DNA of 64,000 bases, taken from positions 187,040 through 251,039 of the forward strand of contig ML986644.1 in NCBI GenBank assembly GCA_010094045.1. The letters run 5' to 3'. Shown here in pieces: positions 10,766 to 24,100 of the stretch. Under the pieces are notes generated by a model. The model did not search any database, was not told the origin of the DNA, and saw only the letters and a program-made list of their open reading frames with translations. The DNA is from Lojkania enalia. Lineage: Eukaryota; Ascomycota; Dothideomycetes; Pleosporales. Within the stretch, counting starts at the first letter, position 1. Each line of letters starts with the position of its first letter. A program made the position numbers and the translations under genes.

Positions 10766-12076
10766 ATGTTTTCATTAACAAGGTTTGGGTGGCTGTTTAT
10801 TGTGTTTGTCCTTTTTTCACTATTCTTTTCACATACTTCTGCGGATGCTGTCGATCATTTGGCAGTCGTCTCCCTCCGTAATGTCTTTAAGATCCTGAGA
10901 GGCTCCTTGTCAGATGGTGCAAACCATACTACTTGCACCAAGGACAAGCTTACGGTTCGGAAGGAATACGGCCGCCTTACAATCGCCGAGAGACGGAATT
11001 ATATCAAGGCCATACAATGTCTGATGACGAAGCCGAGCCAGTTCTCCCCGAGCGAAGTCCCGGGGGCTAAGAACCGCTACGACGATTTCGTAGCCGTACA
11101 TGTCCAGCAAACATTCAACATCCATGCAACTGTAAGCCCCTACCCCAATGTTCAGTACTATTTCTCAACTCAGCAATCTTAGGCAAGCTTTCTCTCTTGG
11201 CATCGGTACTTCACCTGGGCTTATGAATATGCGCTCCGAACCGAATGTGGATACAAAGGAGCGCAGCCATACTGGAACTGGGGGAAATACCCCGATCCGC
11301 TCAAGTCGCCCATTTTCGACGGAAGCGCGACCAGCATGGGCGGGAATGGACAATACGTTCCTCATGGAGGCCATGCTGTCGGATCAGCCAATGTAGTAGT
11401 ACCTGGTGGAAATGGTGGAGGGTGCATCAACACCGGGCCTTTCAAAAAGTGCGTTTTGATCGAATTTCCTACAAGCTCGAATAAGGGCTGATGTAACGGT
11501 AGCATGTCTGTTCATCTTGGTCCACTAGCTACGTCTATTGACGTTAACCTCACGGCGAATCCACAGGCTGATGGCCTTGGGTACAATCCGCGATGTGTGC
11601 GAAGAGATATTACAGATTATTTCACGAAGCAGTATCTCCGCGTCCAAGACATTGAATCGCTAATCACACAAACATCCAACATCAGCTCATTCCAGGACGT
11701 GATGCAAATCGATACAGCCGCAGGTGGTAAGGGGGCCCCGTATCACTAGTAGATAAAGTTGCTAACAATCCCAGTATTCGGAGTGCACAGCGGGGGCCAT
11801 TTCACCATCTGGGGAGACCCAGGAGGCGATTTCTTCACCTCTCCTGGAGATCCTGCCTTCTTTTTGCATCACGGGATGATTGATCGAACTTGGTGGATCT
11901 GGCAGAATCAAGACCCCGCTAACCGCGTGATGACAGTGGCGGGAAATGTATCATTGTTTGGAGGCCCAGAGGGAACGCTAGATGATGATGTTAATCTCGC
12001 TGTTCTGGCTCCTACATGGAAGATTAAGGACCTCGTGAGTTCGACTGCTGGGCCGTTTTGCTATGTATATCAATAA
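10766..12076 (+). CDS. Secreted tyrosinase (type 3 copper enzyme), short form
   Basis: Exons 10766..11131, 11183..11448, 11503..11726 and 11775..12076 give 385 residues. A hydrophobic leader (residues 1-26) predicts secretion. The CuA site is His112, His120 and His129 (HVQQTFNIH, then FLSWHRYFTWAYE); CuB is His290, His294 and His317 (GVHSGGHF, then PAFFLHHGMIDRTWW). PYWNWGKYPDP, typical of fungal tyrosinases, lies between them. The enzyme oxidises mono- and diphenols to quinones, as in melanin or lignin-phenol chemistry. It ends at KDLVSSTAGPFCYVYQ with no C-terminal lid domain, so it belongs with the short secreted class rather than the cytosolic zymogen class. At intron 3 a second donor four bases upstream-type choice (11720-11727) would drop two residues; the GTAAGG donor at 11727 is preferred. 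Confidence 0.92.
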
Positions 12077-14284
12077 GGAAGACGAATATGGCTTAAGATT
12101 AAGGGATCGGATATGATACTTAGACTTACTACATAAATTAAATTGATATGGTCGCTAAATGTAGTCGATCGGCATAAGCAGTGTCGAGAATTACTCGAGC
12201 AGCTTCCAGCACAACATCTCCTGACTTCGAATCACGTGGGCCGTCACTTTATCTATCGGGCTGATTTAGCATCAGCAAACATGCTTAAATGCTAAGGCGC
12301 GTCGACCATGCCTTGATACGTAGTCCGTCTCTAAACATTGACCATCACGCAATTGCAAGATCAAAATAATATCAATGGTCTTTCTATCTCCAAAACATTT
12401 TTCCCGCCTTATGGTGGGTAGCAAAACTAGAAATTAATCCCTATTATATTATTATGGGCTTATTCACTATAGTATAGTAGATTGGTACCTGTATAAAGTT
12501 TTAAGCAAGTAGTTCATAGCCTTTCTCTAAGATTACAAACAGCGTAACTATCAGCATTCCGTCAAGCTATGTCAACAAGGAAGAATATTTTGTATAGAAT
12601 GGCTGTTTAATGGTACAAGGACTAGAAATCACGTATCTCGTGTAGGAAAGCGATCACTTTGATGCAATGGAGTAGGCGATAGTACCGTACTTCTTGATAA
12701 TTGGTGGTCGCGTGGCATAGAAGTGAGGTGGTGAACATGAAAAATTTCGACTTCTAACTTGCCTTGCCGACTTCATCTCAACCCAGAGGACACGGCATTG
12801 ATGGGCTCGAACTGCTGAGGTGTTTGTGGGTCTAGTATTGGTGGAAAGCACGCTGTTAAGCTTATTTAGGCGCAGGATAGGAACGCGTTGTATTGAAGAG
12901 ATATTTTCCGCTTATGGAGTTTTGGATAATTTGTAGCGGGCCTTGGGAGGTGGCTGAAGAAGTTAATTGCGTCTTATGTTTTATTTATTTCGACATTCTC
13001 GGTCGTCGCATGTTATTGCGCATATTCCAGAAATGTAACTGCTCCGGTACTAAATATGTATAGAGCGAAGGTAGGCCCTGAGAAACAAATGGATGTCTTA
13101 GGTATACCAGCCTGAGGGTAGTATGGCTCTGAAGGGGCTAAGTAAAAGACGGTGGAATAATTATTAATGTAAGGAGAATTAAACGAAAACTGTCCCCTGT
13201 CTCGGAGATAGATGCGACTGGTCTTTTCTGTATAGAGATATTGGAATTAATGAGATGCATAAAGATCGCTAGAATAAAATAATAATGGATATAATTGTGG
13301 AAATAAAGAGATTCTTAGAACGCTGTGCCTATTGATTTTACAATAACGTTTAATTGCAACCACAAGAACAAAACAGTTCCAAATTCTATTTCAAGATTGG
13401 CTGCACTTATGGAATCGTATCATCTTCAGGTTTTAAGAAGTTATCAGATAGTCAGGCGGTGGTGCGTTTGATGATGGATTTGTAATACATGGAACGGTTG
13501 GCGGCGAACAGCTGCACCCGCGCCACGATTCGATGCTACCCAGGAGACAGACAGAAGTTGACCTCAAGCGGGATACTCGGAATTTCGCTGGTTGAGTCGC
13601 TGTTCCACGGCTGCTAAAGACGCACTTTCTTGACTCATAGCCCGCAAGCGCCTACCACGACCGCAGAAGGCAATACGATGGGAATAGAAAGTCATTGCTT
13701 CGATTTGAGTGTCTTGATGAGTTCAAAGGACGCATTAGCCTGGGGACAAAAGGCTGGTGGTTTGATGACGTCCGGGCCGGCGTTAAGGATGCCCAATCAC
13801 CGCTTGGGCGTTCCCAGCGTGTCCATGGCGCAGTCATCGCCGCTGTTTCGGTCGAGTGAGAGTCATATTCGCGGGCATGGTGCTCAAATGGAATTTGGCA
13901 TTGAGACTGAGGGCTTGACAAGGTAGAAGATGGCACCATTGAGTATGACTCCGTTCGCGACCCGTGATGTTGACGCCACAGCACGGCGGCGAGCGGTTAG
14001 TGAATTACCCTAAGCGAGAGAGCCCCACCACGCAGCACCGGGGAGTTAAAACTTCGACCGACCCCCTCCCTCTGCGCCCTCGCACTCTCTGCTCGAGACC
14101 TCGCACCTTCTGCCAGCAAGGGCTTATATAGAGCGCCTCCCGACAGTGACTGGCCTAAACAGCCAGAGCAGCGATCCCATCTCCTGCGTTCTGTTAATCC
14201 CACCAAATCCTCCGAAGCGGGGTACTTAGCAACTGTCCACCACCGAATTTTCACGTAAAGAGAAACCCTACAAACGCCGCCAAA
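12077..14284. other. Intergenic region, no gene seen
   Basis: The 2.2-kb gap has overlapping short frames on both strands near 13.6-14.0 kb but none with recognisable content. The last 250 bp are pyrimidine-rich, as expected of a highly expressed gene's promoter and leader. Confidence 0.6.
14125..14131 (+). promoter_or_regulatory. TATA box of the elongation factor 2 gene
   Basis: TATATAG lies 160 bp upstream of the start codon at 14285, followed by a CT-rich leader. Confidence 0.4.
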
Positions 14285-17143
14285 ATGGTCAAGTACGTCG
14301 CTGTTCTCATTCGTTATCGCAAAGTCCAAGCAAATTTGGTCGATGCGCCGCTGTTTGGAGTTGCGAACATGATGCTAACGGGTCTTCTACAGCTTCACGG
14401 TCGAGGAGGTATGCAGCGCACAGCAGTACAGATTGCACGCAACGGAAACTGACATTCTCGCAAGATCCGTGCCCTCATGGACAAGGCGGCCAACATCCGC
14501 AACATGTCTGTCATTGCTCATGGTATGTCTGCCCACCGAAATGGGCCCCGCATCGCTTGAGATATATACTAACCGGCCACGTCAACAGTCGACCACGGCA
14601 AGTCCACACTGACCGACTCCCTCGTCCAGCGTGCCGGTATTATTTCTGCGGCGAAAGCCGGAGAAGCTCGATTTACGGATACTCGAGCGGATGAACAGGA
14701 GCGTGGTGTGACGATCAAGTCCACAGCCATCTCTCTGTATGCCACCCTCAAGGACGAGGAGGACCTCAAGGACGTGCCCGTCAAGGTCGAGAAGAACGAC
14801 TTCTTGATCAACTTGATCGACTCGCCCGGACACGTTGACTTCTCATCCGAGGTCACTGCTGCGCTCCGTGTCACTGATGGTGCGCTCGTTGTCGTCGACA
14901 CTGTAGAAGGTGTCTGCGTCCAGACCGAGACTGTGCTCCGACAGGCTCTTGGTGAGCGTATCAAGCCCGTCGTCATCATCAACAAGGTCGATCGTGCTCT
15001 TCTTGAGCTCCAGGTCACCAAGGAGGACCTCTACCAGAACTTCTCCCGTGTCATTGAGTCCGTGAACGTCGTTATTGCCACCTACTTCGACAAGGCTCTT
15101 GGTGATGTCCAGGTCTACCCTGACAAGGGTACCATCGCTTTTGGTTCAGGTCTCCATGGCTGGGCCTTCACTGTCCGTCAATTTGCCTCTCGATATGCCA
15201 AGAAGTTCGGTGTCGACAAGAACAAAATGATGGAGCGTCTCTGGGTATGAATCCATGCAAGATGCCCGAATTTCGCGGTTACTAATGAAAGCGCAGGGTG
15301 ACAACTACTTCAACCCCAAGACCAAGAAGTGGACCAAGAACGGCACCCACGAGGGCAAGCCGCTCGAGCGTGCTTTCAACCAGTTCATCCTCGACCCCAT
15401 TTTTAGGATATTTAGTGCGGTCATGAACTTCAAGAATGACGAGATCCCAACTCTACTCGAGAAGCTCGAGATCAAGCTCACTAGTGATGAGAAGGACCTT
15501 GAGGGTAAGCAGCTCCTCAAGGTTGTCATGAGGAAGTTCCTCCCCGCCGCCGATGCTCTTTTGGAGATGATGATTCTCCACCTTCCATCTCCCGTTACTG
15601 CTCAGAAGTACCGTATGGAGACTCTGTACGAGGGTCCCCATGACGATGAGAACGCTATCGCTATCCGTGACTGTGATCCTAAGGGTCCCCTTATGTTGTA
15701 CGTTTCCAAAATGGTGCCGACCTCCGATAAGGGCCGATTCTACGCTTTTGGTCGTGTCTTCTCCGGTACCGTCCGCTCTGGTCTTAAGGTTCGTATCCAG
15801 GGCCCCAACTACACCCCGGGAAAGAAGGAGGATTTGTTCATCAAGGCTGTTCAGCGCACCATTCTTATGATGGGTCGTTTCGTCGAGCCTATCGAGGATG
15901 TGCCAGCCGGTAACATTCTTGGTCTTGTCGGTATTGATCAGTTCTTGCTCAAGTCTGGTACCCTCACCACCAACGAGACTGCCCATAACTTGAAGGTTAT
16001 GAAATTCTCTGTCTCTCCCGTCGTTCAGCGTTCCGTCGAAGTGAAGAATGCCCAGGATCTTCCCAAGCTTGTCGAAGGTCTCAAGCGTTTGTCCAAGTCG
16101 GACCCTTGCGTCTTGACCTACATCTCTGACTCTGGTGAACACGTCGTTGCTGGTGCTGGTGAGCTACACTTGGAAATTTGCTTGAAGGATTTGGAGGAGG
16201 ACCACGCCGGCGTCCCTCTCCGTATTTCTGATCCTGTCGTTCAGTATCGTGAGACTGTCGGTGCCACTTCAAGCATGACCGCTCTTTCCAAGTCTCCTAA
16301 CAAGCATAACCGTCTGTACGTCACTGCCCAGCCTTTGGACGAGGAGGTCTCACAAGCTATCGAGGCCGGGAAGATCGGCCCGAGGGACGACTTTAAGGCT
16401 CGTGCTCGCCTCCTAGCCGATGATTTTGGCTGGGATGTCACTGATGCCCGTAAGATTTGGTGCTTCGGTCCTGATACCACTGGTGCCAACTTGCTTGTTG
16501 ACCAGACCAAGGCTGTCCAGTACCTAAACGAAATCAAGGACTCCGTTGTCTCTGGTTTCCAGTGGGCTACCAAGGAAGGTCCCGTTGCGGAGGAGCCTAT
16601 GCGATCCGTCCGTTTCAACATCATGGATGTCACCCTACACGCTGACGCTATCCACCGTGGTGGTGGTCAGATCATCCCCACTGCTCGTCGTGTGCTGTAT
16701 GCCGCCACTCTACTTGCTGAGCCTAGTCTGCAGGAGCCTGTCTACCTCGTCGAGATCCAGGTGCCCGAGCAAGCCATGGGTGGTATCTACGGTGTGCTCA
16801 CCCGAAGGAGAGGTCATGTCTTCGAGGAGAACCAACGTGTCGGTACTCCCCTCTTCAACGTTAAGGCTTACCTCCCCGTCAACGAGTCTTTTGGTTTCAC
16901 TGCCGATCTCCGATCGAACACTGCCGGTCAAGCCTTCCCACAGATGGTGTTCGACCACTGGCAGATCCTCCAGGGTGGATCCCCACTTGACAAGACGTCG
17001 ATGCCCGGTAAGATCGTTGAGACGATGCGTAAGAGGAAAGGCATCAAGCCTGAAGTTCCCGGTGTTGAGAATGTAAGTCTGCTTCAATATCGTAGCACCA
17101 TCGCGCATACTAACCTATTCACTAGTACTATGACAAGCTGTAG
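14285..17143 (+). CDS. eEF2: Translation elongation factor 2 (eEF2)
   Basis: Exons 14285..14292, 14393..14408, 14465..14522, 14589..15244, 15297..17072 and 17126..17143 give 843 residues, the usual fungal length. The N-terminus MVNFTVEEIRALMDK and C-terminus YYDKL are canonical. GTPase motifs are AHVDHGKST (G1), ERGVTIKST (switch I), DSPGHVDF (G3) and NKVD (G4). The diphthamide-loop sequence [12 protein letters not shown] carries the histidine modified by the Dph pathway. The protein drives GTP-dependent ribosome translocation in the cytosol. The first two exons are only 8 and 16 bp, and intron-dense 5' ends are common in highly expressed fungal genes. Codon use is strongly C-biased at third positions relative to neighbours, consistent with high expression. 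Confidence 0.98.
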
Positions 17144-17816
17144 AAGGAAACTATCAAAAGTTGTAGATTTCCTTTCTTCCCGACCTTGGGGCGAGCGGCA
17201 GTTTTGGGCCTGTCCGTGATCGCTAGTCGCTGTATACCACTATATTCCCCAATGCGGAGCAGCCAGAAAAGTAAACGACGATCCGGGCGGCTTGGTTCTC
17301 AAGATCGAATGTTCTGGGTATTACTCAAGAGATGGTTCATGACCCTTCCCTTTCTTATGTTCCGAGTGTGATGTAGTTTTTATGGCATTAGAAATGAGAA
17401 TTACATGACACAAATCTTGCCATACTATTTTAAATTGTGATAGCGACCCGCCGCATACGCTCTGAATCTTGTGGTGTAGCCGGGGGAGTCGAAGTTTGCC
17501 AAGACATCTTACCTCCATTGGAGGTGATCTCGATCACGTGGAGGGTAATTCTACGCGACGCCGCTCGGCCTTAGCTTGAGATGCTCCGTCATTTTTGGAT
17601 TCCGACTCGCGGAAGCTCTCTTTGCATACGCCTTCACAATCACCGAACACACCTCGCATCTCAATACCCTGGCTGATCTTCAAAAACAATATAAATGGGC
17701 GCGTCTCGCTTGGCCAACGGATAGTCGCGAGCGGGCAAAGCAAGTCTGGTTGACGACTTCACAACGCGACAGTACTTGCGCGGGGCTGGTGAGGGTTCCT
17801 CATTCAAAGCGCGAAA
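17144..17816. other. Intergenic region between eEF2 and the RNA-binding protein gene
   Basis: Holds the eEF2 3' untranslated region and the promoter of the next gene; no gene seen. Confidence 0.6.
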
Positions 17817-20457
17817 ATGCTGGTAGACGAGGCGGACAAGCCTGCGTTTAAGCAATGGGTAGTACCGAAGCTAGAGACGATGTAACTAGCCCTGTAATCA
17901 TCGCCTGGATTTTCATGCTAATTCTCTCCAGCTCTGACGCCGACGCCGACGTATTGGCAGATTATGTGATTGCTCTTGTAGGCGCAGAAGAGTCAGAGGC
18001 TGCGGTGAAGCAGAACTGTCTGGACAATCTGCCAGATTTTCTTCATGAGCGTACGTTTCTCCGTATGTTCCTCGATACGGGTGCTAAAGGCTTCAGATAC
18101 TGGCCCTTTCATAGAGGAGGTGCTACAAGCAGCGAAGACGAAATCCTATCTCCCGCATCCAAAGCCCGCAGCACCGCAAGCAGTTCCTGCTTCCGCACGC
18201 CTACCTTCTCCAGCCCTTTCTACCGAAGTCCCACCCTTCAACCCACCGTCTGGGCCAGCTATATCGTCGAACCGACAACAGCGAATTCCTGGGCTAGGTA
18301 ATGGCACATCAACTGGAAGAGAGCGCACATCGCGCAAGCGAAGCTATAACGACCGCGAAACTAGTCAGACGAGGGATGGGCAAGATCCACACAAACGAGG
18401 GGCGGCTGGAGATAGACCGTTGAAGCAAACGGCACGTCGTGGAGGCCGCAATAGCCGGGGTGGCTTTAGTGGACAAGAAGTGGCTTTTACTAGCCCACCT
18501 GGAATTGAGGACATTGGTTACAACCTCAACGGGCAGGTATCGAGCATTCCATCTCTACCGACCCCGCCTGCGGGGTTCCCAGCGTTCAATCCAGCAGACC
18601 CAATGACTACATTTCTCACAATGGCTGCAGCGTTGGGCATGGGTTTTCCTGGAATGCCTCCCTTGCCACTTGCCGGCCCATCTCTTGTTCCCCAACCTCC
18701 GTCAACTACTTCGCACCCTGTCAGTAAGAAAGAACGATGTAAAGACTACGACACAAAGGGATTTTGCGTCCTTGGCAGTGTCTGTCCATATGAACACGGA
18801 GGCGAGATTCTTATGCCCCAAACTGCAGACGGTACATACAGGATTTCTTTTTCCCCGCTTTCCTCATTAACCAAGTCAATCAATGATTCTGGTCTGCGCA
18901 GTATCCCTGAAACAACTGACGACGCAATTCCAGAGTACGACCCCAATAAGGCTTCGCTCGCTCTGGATGCACGGCCGCGTGCGGGTGGGAATCCTAGAGG
19001 AGTCAACCGAAATGAAACTGGAAGTAGAAAAAGATTTAATGGTAATCGTAGCCGGGCCCCCTTTTCACACACTGGCCCGACTTCGAATCGCTCCAATACT
19101 ACTGTCGTCGTTGAGCAGATACCGGAGGCAAATTTTAGCGAGGAAGACGTACGTCAGTTTTTCTCACAATTTGGCAACATCGTAGAAGTACAGATGCAGG
19201 CTTACAAGCACCTTGCAATCGTAAAATACGATGATCACTTCGCAGCTCGTCGCGCTTACGATAATCCTAAAGTCATTTTTGACAATCGATTTGTCAAGGT
19301 ATACTGGTATAAGCCTGAATCACTTCCCGTACCTCCAGCGAAGGCGCCGAACGGCGCCATCAAAGCAGGCTCACCTATTGCAGATTACGAAGATAGACAG
19401 CAAGCTTACAACCAAGACGAGGAGATGCTAGATCCGGAAGAGGTAGAAAGACGCCAGGCTGATGCTCAGAAAGCCTTTGAAGAAAGGCAAAAGAAGGTCT
19501 CAGAAGCCGAAGCACGGCGTTTAGAGGTTGAGCAGCAATTGAAGGCCAACAATGAAGAAATGATTAAAATACGGGAACAGCTTGCGAAGAGAACAGGGAT
19601 AGCCCCGAAAGTTCACAATGGCGAAATGGACGTTATTGATGAAGCGGGATTAATAGATCGGCTAGCTCTGTTACAGGAAGAGGCCCAAAACCTTAACTTC
19701 ACTGCGGAGAATGGTTCACACTGGCCCAGGGGTAGAGGTAGTGGACTATACCGAGGTCGGAGATATCATGCGCCGCGAGGGCGTGGCCACTCGTTCCGAG
19801 GTAGCTACCGTGGTCGCGGCTTTGCTGGACCACCCTTCGGTGGTGGTCGCAGCGGCGTAAAGAGACTTGACAACCGTCCTAGGAGGATCGCTGTCGCTGA
19901 TATCAAGGCCGGCTCGCTAAGTGATGAAGCGCTACGGCAGTTTTTATTGGTCAGATCTACCGGGGAAGAGTCGCAGATTTGAACCACTAGCTAATGTTTT
20001 CATCCAGAACGCATTTGACTTTGAGAGCATCGATCCTCATCCCGACCGCCCTAATACGCAGATCATCACATTCAAGGAGCGCTACGTTGCGGAAATGGTA
20101 AGCGGCTGTTCTCTCTCCCACTCAATGCGAAGCTGACATTTTCTCTAGTTTCTCGATGCATCGCTGGACATCCCTGAACTCGGTAAAGTTGACTGCAGCT
20201 GGGTCTCAAACACCATACCAATTGCACCTGAGACCGCCGTCCCCGCCGTCCCCGCCGTCTCCACCACTGTCAAATTGACAGAAACCGAGAAGCCCGATCA
20301 GCCAGTTCCCGAGCGCGACATAAACATGGAAGAGGAGTCTAAAGAGAATAAGGAGAAGAAGCCTACGATCACGGCGGAAGAAACTACGGGTAATAATATT
20401 AACGGCGAGGCAGATTACGATGTCGCAGACGACGAGGATCGTTGGATAGCTCCTTGA
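17817..20457 (+). CDS. RBM26/RBM27-type RNA-binding protein (PWI-like, CCCH zinc finger, RRM)
   Basis: Exons 17817..17881, 17932..18050, 18097..19949, 20008..20097 and 20149..20457 give 811 residues. The N-terminal 90 residues (KQWVVPKLETISDADADVL, then DFLHEHTGPFIEEVLQAAK) are the PWI-like fold seen in RBM26/27. A CCCH zinc finger near residue 275 has spacing C-x8-C-x5-C-x3-H (CKDYDTKGFCVLGSVCPYEH). An RRM spans about 395-470 (VVVEQIPEANFSEEDVRQFF, HLAIVKYDD). A charged coiled coil and an RGG-rich stretch (RGRGHSFRGSYRGRGF) follow, and the C-terminus is acidic. Human RBM26/27 and fission yeast Rmn1 act with nuclear RNA-surveillance complexes on polyadenylated transcripts; a similar role is inferred. 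The intron at 19950 uses a less usual GTCAGA donor but restores the conserved NAFDFESIDPHP block. Confidence 0.88.
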
Positions 20458-21058
20458 TTCCCAGTGGTTCTAGGTTAGACTAGGAGGTATAGTATCGTTA
20501 GAATTCCCCAGATGCATGGTGGGTGGCGTTACGGGCATCGATCGGTCACATCAGCTATCAAAGTTGGGAATTCATGGATGGGGAGCACGGCCCGGGCATC
20601 AACCATAGGTAGCATTCGATAGCTAGGCAGTGTGGGTTCTAAAACTTATCTAGTAGATAGCGTGATATGTGTCGGCTATTGAAGAATCTTTTTTTATGAT
20701 TGAATACAGTGTAGTATGCGTGATCTTTGTGTATTGTGTGGGAAATGGCGATTTTATGCCTCGGTACCCTTGACTCTGGATGGATGCATGGCGGTTGCGG
20801 CATCCCCTGGCTCAAGATTGAGGTGAAGTGTGGAATTGGCCGCTCAGTTTATACCGTTTATTTTGCTTGAATTCGTGTAGGTAGCGCATGTATTAGCAAT
20901 GGCAGTGTAGGCACCAAGCCTTAGAGCCGGTTATTTGTCTACGTACTTCATGTAGCGAGAAGAGAATGATGGGTTGTCTATTATATTACATGGGAGATGT
21001 GTTAATGATGCGGGACTAAAGTGGTATCCACCCCCTTTCTTTTTATTTAAAAAAAAAA

Positions 21059-21090
<32 letters not shown>

Positions 21091-21128
21091 CCCTTGCATC
21101 AACTTGAACGCATACTACTTACTCGAAA
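20458..21128. other. Convergent intergenic region with long A-run
   Basis: Lies between 3' ends of the RNA-binding protein gene (plus) and the ABC transporter gene (minus). Contains a 27-A homopolymer; no gene. Confidence 0.6.
21064..21090 (+). repeat. Poly(A) homopolymer of about 27 bases
   Basis: Uninterrupted A-run, preceded by another A-run and TTTT at 21049-21063. Length may be unreliable in the assembly. Confidence 0.85.
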
Positions 21129-24100
21129 CTACCGATCTAGCGCTTGCGCCTGGCACTACGAAATCGTCAGCATTTATCTCATTGTATAAAGTCCCTACCC
21201 CGCGGACTCGATCGAGGAAGATTTTCAACAAGCAAGAACGGAAAGGAAATCAGTTCGTACTCACCATCTGCCAATACACGCCCTTTCTCCTCAACAACCC
21301 CTGATGATCCCCCTGCTCCAGCACCCGCCCACTACCCAACACAAAGATTACATCTGCCTTCTGAATCGTGGCGAGGCGGTGCGCGACCGCGAGGATCGTG
21401 CGGCCGCCCTCACCCGCCGCCCGCTCGATGGCCTCTTGGACGAGCTTCTCGGACTCGGAGTCCAGACTTGAAGTCGCTTCGTCGAGGAGCAGGAGCTTTG
21501 GATTTCGTAACAGCGCGCGGGCGAGCGAGAGGCGCTGCTTCTGGCCGCCGGACAGCGACATGCCTTTAGGCCCGAGTCGCGTGGCGTAGCCGTCCGGCAG
21601 CGAGGAAATGAAGTCGTGGATCTGGGCATCGCGGCAGGCGCGGTGGATGGCGTCGTCTGTCGTAGTGCCCGCATCAACAGACAGTGCGACGTTGTCTCTA
21701 ATGCTGCCTTCGTACAGCGTGGGCTCCTGCGACACGAGGCTGACCTGCTTGCGGTATTCCCGCGGGTCCAGCGATGTGATGGGTTGCTCGTTGTACAGGA
21801 TGGCACCAGAGTCAGCGTCGTAGAAGCGCTCGAGCAGCGAGATGGTGGTCGATTTGCCGCAGCCAGAAGACCCGACTAGCGCAGCGAATTGGCCCGGCTG
21901 GATCTTGAGGCTAAGGTTCGAGAGCACAGGGACTTCTCGTCCCTTATAGGTGAAGGAGACGTTTTGGAATATGATCCCCACGCCGTTGGACGAGGGTTTG
22001 AGGTCCTCGTACTTGGGAGGCTTGTTTTTTTTCGAGGTCCGCATGCTGAGGATGCGGTTTGCGGCTCCGGTTGCTTGCGCCATATCTGCGGGTGTTAGGA
22101 TAGAAGATCTGAGAGGGATTGGGGGGATGCGTACTTGGAGCGAAGGAGAACCACATTCCCGCAGCGACAGCTCCTTGGACCACCGCCATGTATATTACGA
22201 AGAAGTCGACGAGATCGTATTCCTTAGATGCAAGCAATGTGCTGCCATACCTAAAAGTTGTTAGCAAGACGTCCTGCTACATACAGAATCCAATAACTTA
22301 CCAGAACGCCAATGCCATGCAAGCTAGTTCAACGCTGTCAGATGCAGCGAAGACTATAGTGCCGAACTTAGCGCTGCCAAAAGCCTTCTTGACGTGGCTG
22401 TTCAGGAGATATTGATATCGATCGCCAATCATGTCTTCCATTATGAGAGACAGGACCGTTCGGAAGGCGCCAACGGCTTCAGTCGCAAATTGAGAGCTGT
22501 CCTCGAATACAGCGGCATTCATCTTCTCGAACTGCATCTCGAGCCTAAACCTTAGGTATCCGGCAGCCAAGATAGGAGGGAGTGCGCAGAATAGGCCAAC
22601 GAGTGATAGCTTCCAGCCATACACGAATGCAATGATGAGGGAGCCGGTAAGGTTGACGCAAGCAATCAAAGCCAGCGACATTTCTGTACTCATCAACTGC
22701 TGTAGTTGTTCCGTGTCTGCGCTCAATCGTGAAGTAAGCGACCCTGCCGAGTGTCCTTCTGCATCGAAGAAAGGGATCCGTTTACGAATCATGTTGTCGA
22801 GATACTCTTGTCGGTAGTGGCGTGTGAGTGCGATCGAAATGAGATGTGAAGCCAGTCCCAGAACAAAATATGAAATTCCCACACCAGCTGCCTCGACCCC
22901 AAACATGCCAGACCAAAAGTTACCTTCCCGTACAAACCTTGGAGGATCCACTTCTACGAATGTAAACACTTGGACGATGTTTGCGAAGATATAGGCCTGA
23001 AGCGGATAGACAGCCCCTGCTCCGAGGACACCAAGAACAGAAATAGTGTAGAGGAACCAATGGTGCCGTTGCTCATAGATAAGGCGCCCAAAACTCCTGA
23101 GGAGGCCTTTTTGCTTGTACTCGGGGTCTTCGGCGACTATCCCTTGCTCCAAATCGTGTTTATGTCCAAATTTGGAATGCTCTGTGTCACCCGTTTTTAT
23201 CTTTTTAATCGCAAGGTCCTTTTCCTCTTCCTCTTCTTCAGCTTCTAATGCGAGGTTCTGCGCGTGGACCAAACCAAAATAGACACCGGTCTCATCCTTG
23301 AGCAGTTCTTCGTGACTGCCTTGTTCGACTAATTTGCCTTGTCTCATCACAATGATTTTATCAGCTCTCTTGATCGTAGAAAGTCTGTGGGCAATAACAA
23401 TTGTTGTCCTATTTTTCGAAACGCGATCGAGGGCATCCTGAACAATTCTTTCGGTTCGAACATCGATGGCGCTAGTAGCTTCATCTAGAATGAGAATTGG
23501 TGGTTTCTTTATGATGCTCCGAGCGATTGCAATTCGTTGACGTTGACCTCCAGACAGCTTAATCCCGCTTTCTCCAACAAAAGTGTCATATCCTTTCGGT
23601 AACCTCTCTATGAACTCGGTTGCGTATGCTTCTTGGCAGGCCTCTTTTACCATAGCCATCTTCTCCTCTTTTGTCGCATCTTGCCACTGCGTTCCACACA
23701 GTCCGAATGCGACGTTGTTGAAGAGAGTATCATTGAAGAGGAATGGTTCTTGCTGCACCAGTCCAATCTGCGACCTCCACCATTTCAAGTCGACATTTTG
23801 GAGATTTACATCGCCAATCTTGACTGACCCAGTACAAGTATTTGGCTCCGGCTCTTTATCAACTTCTTCGTCAGGCTTCTTCTTCGACTTTGAATTCGAC
23901 TCCTTGGACTTCGTTTCAATCGGCGTCACGTTTTCTGTCTTGTCCATTTTGGTCACTTTGGCCGTTGTGCCAAGGAGGTCGTACCATCGCTGAAGGAGGG
24001 AAACGATTGTGCTCTTTCCAGATCCGGAAGGGCCGACAATTGCTGTCACCTTGCCCGCCTCGAAGGTGGCATTAAGCCCGTCGAGGATCTGGACATTCGG

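Noticed and set aside
13630..13984. Pair of overlapping frames of 98 and 110 codons
   Set aside because: No recognisable motif, no promoter signal, and each is the shadow of the other.
15453..16142. Minus-strand open frame of 229 codons
   Set aside because: It is antisense to elongation factor 2, whose biased codons leave the opposite strand open.
21250..21264. Stop codon giving the ABC transporter an end at VSTN
   Set aside because: A GTGAGT donor at 21264 leads to a last exon encoding CQAQALDR, the typical end of this family.
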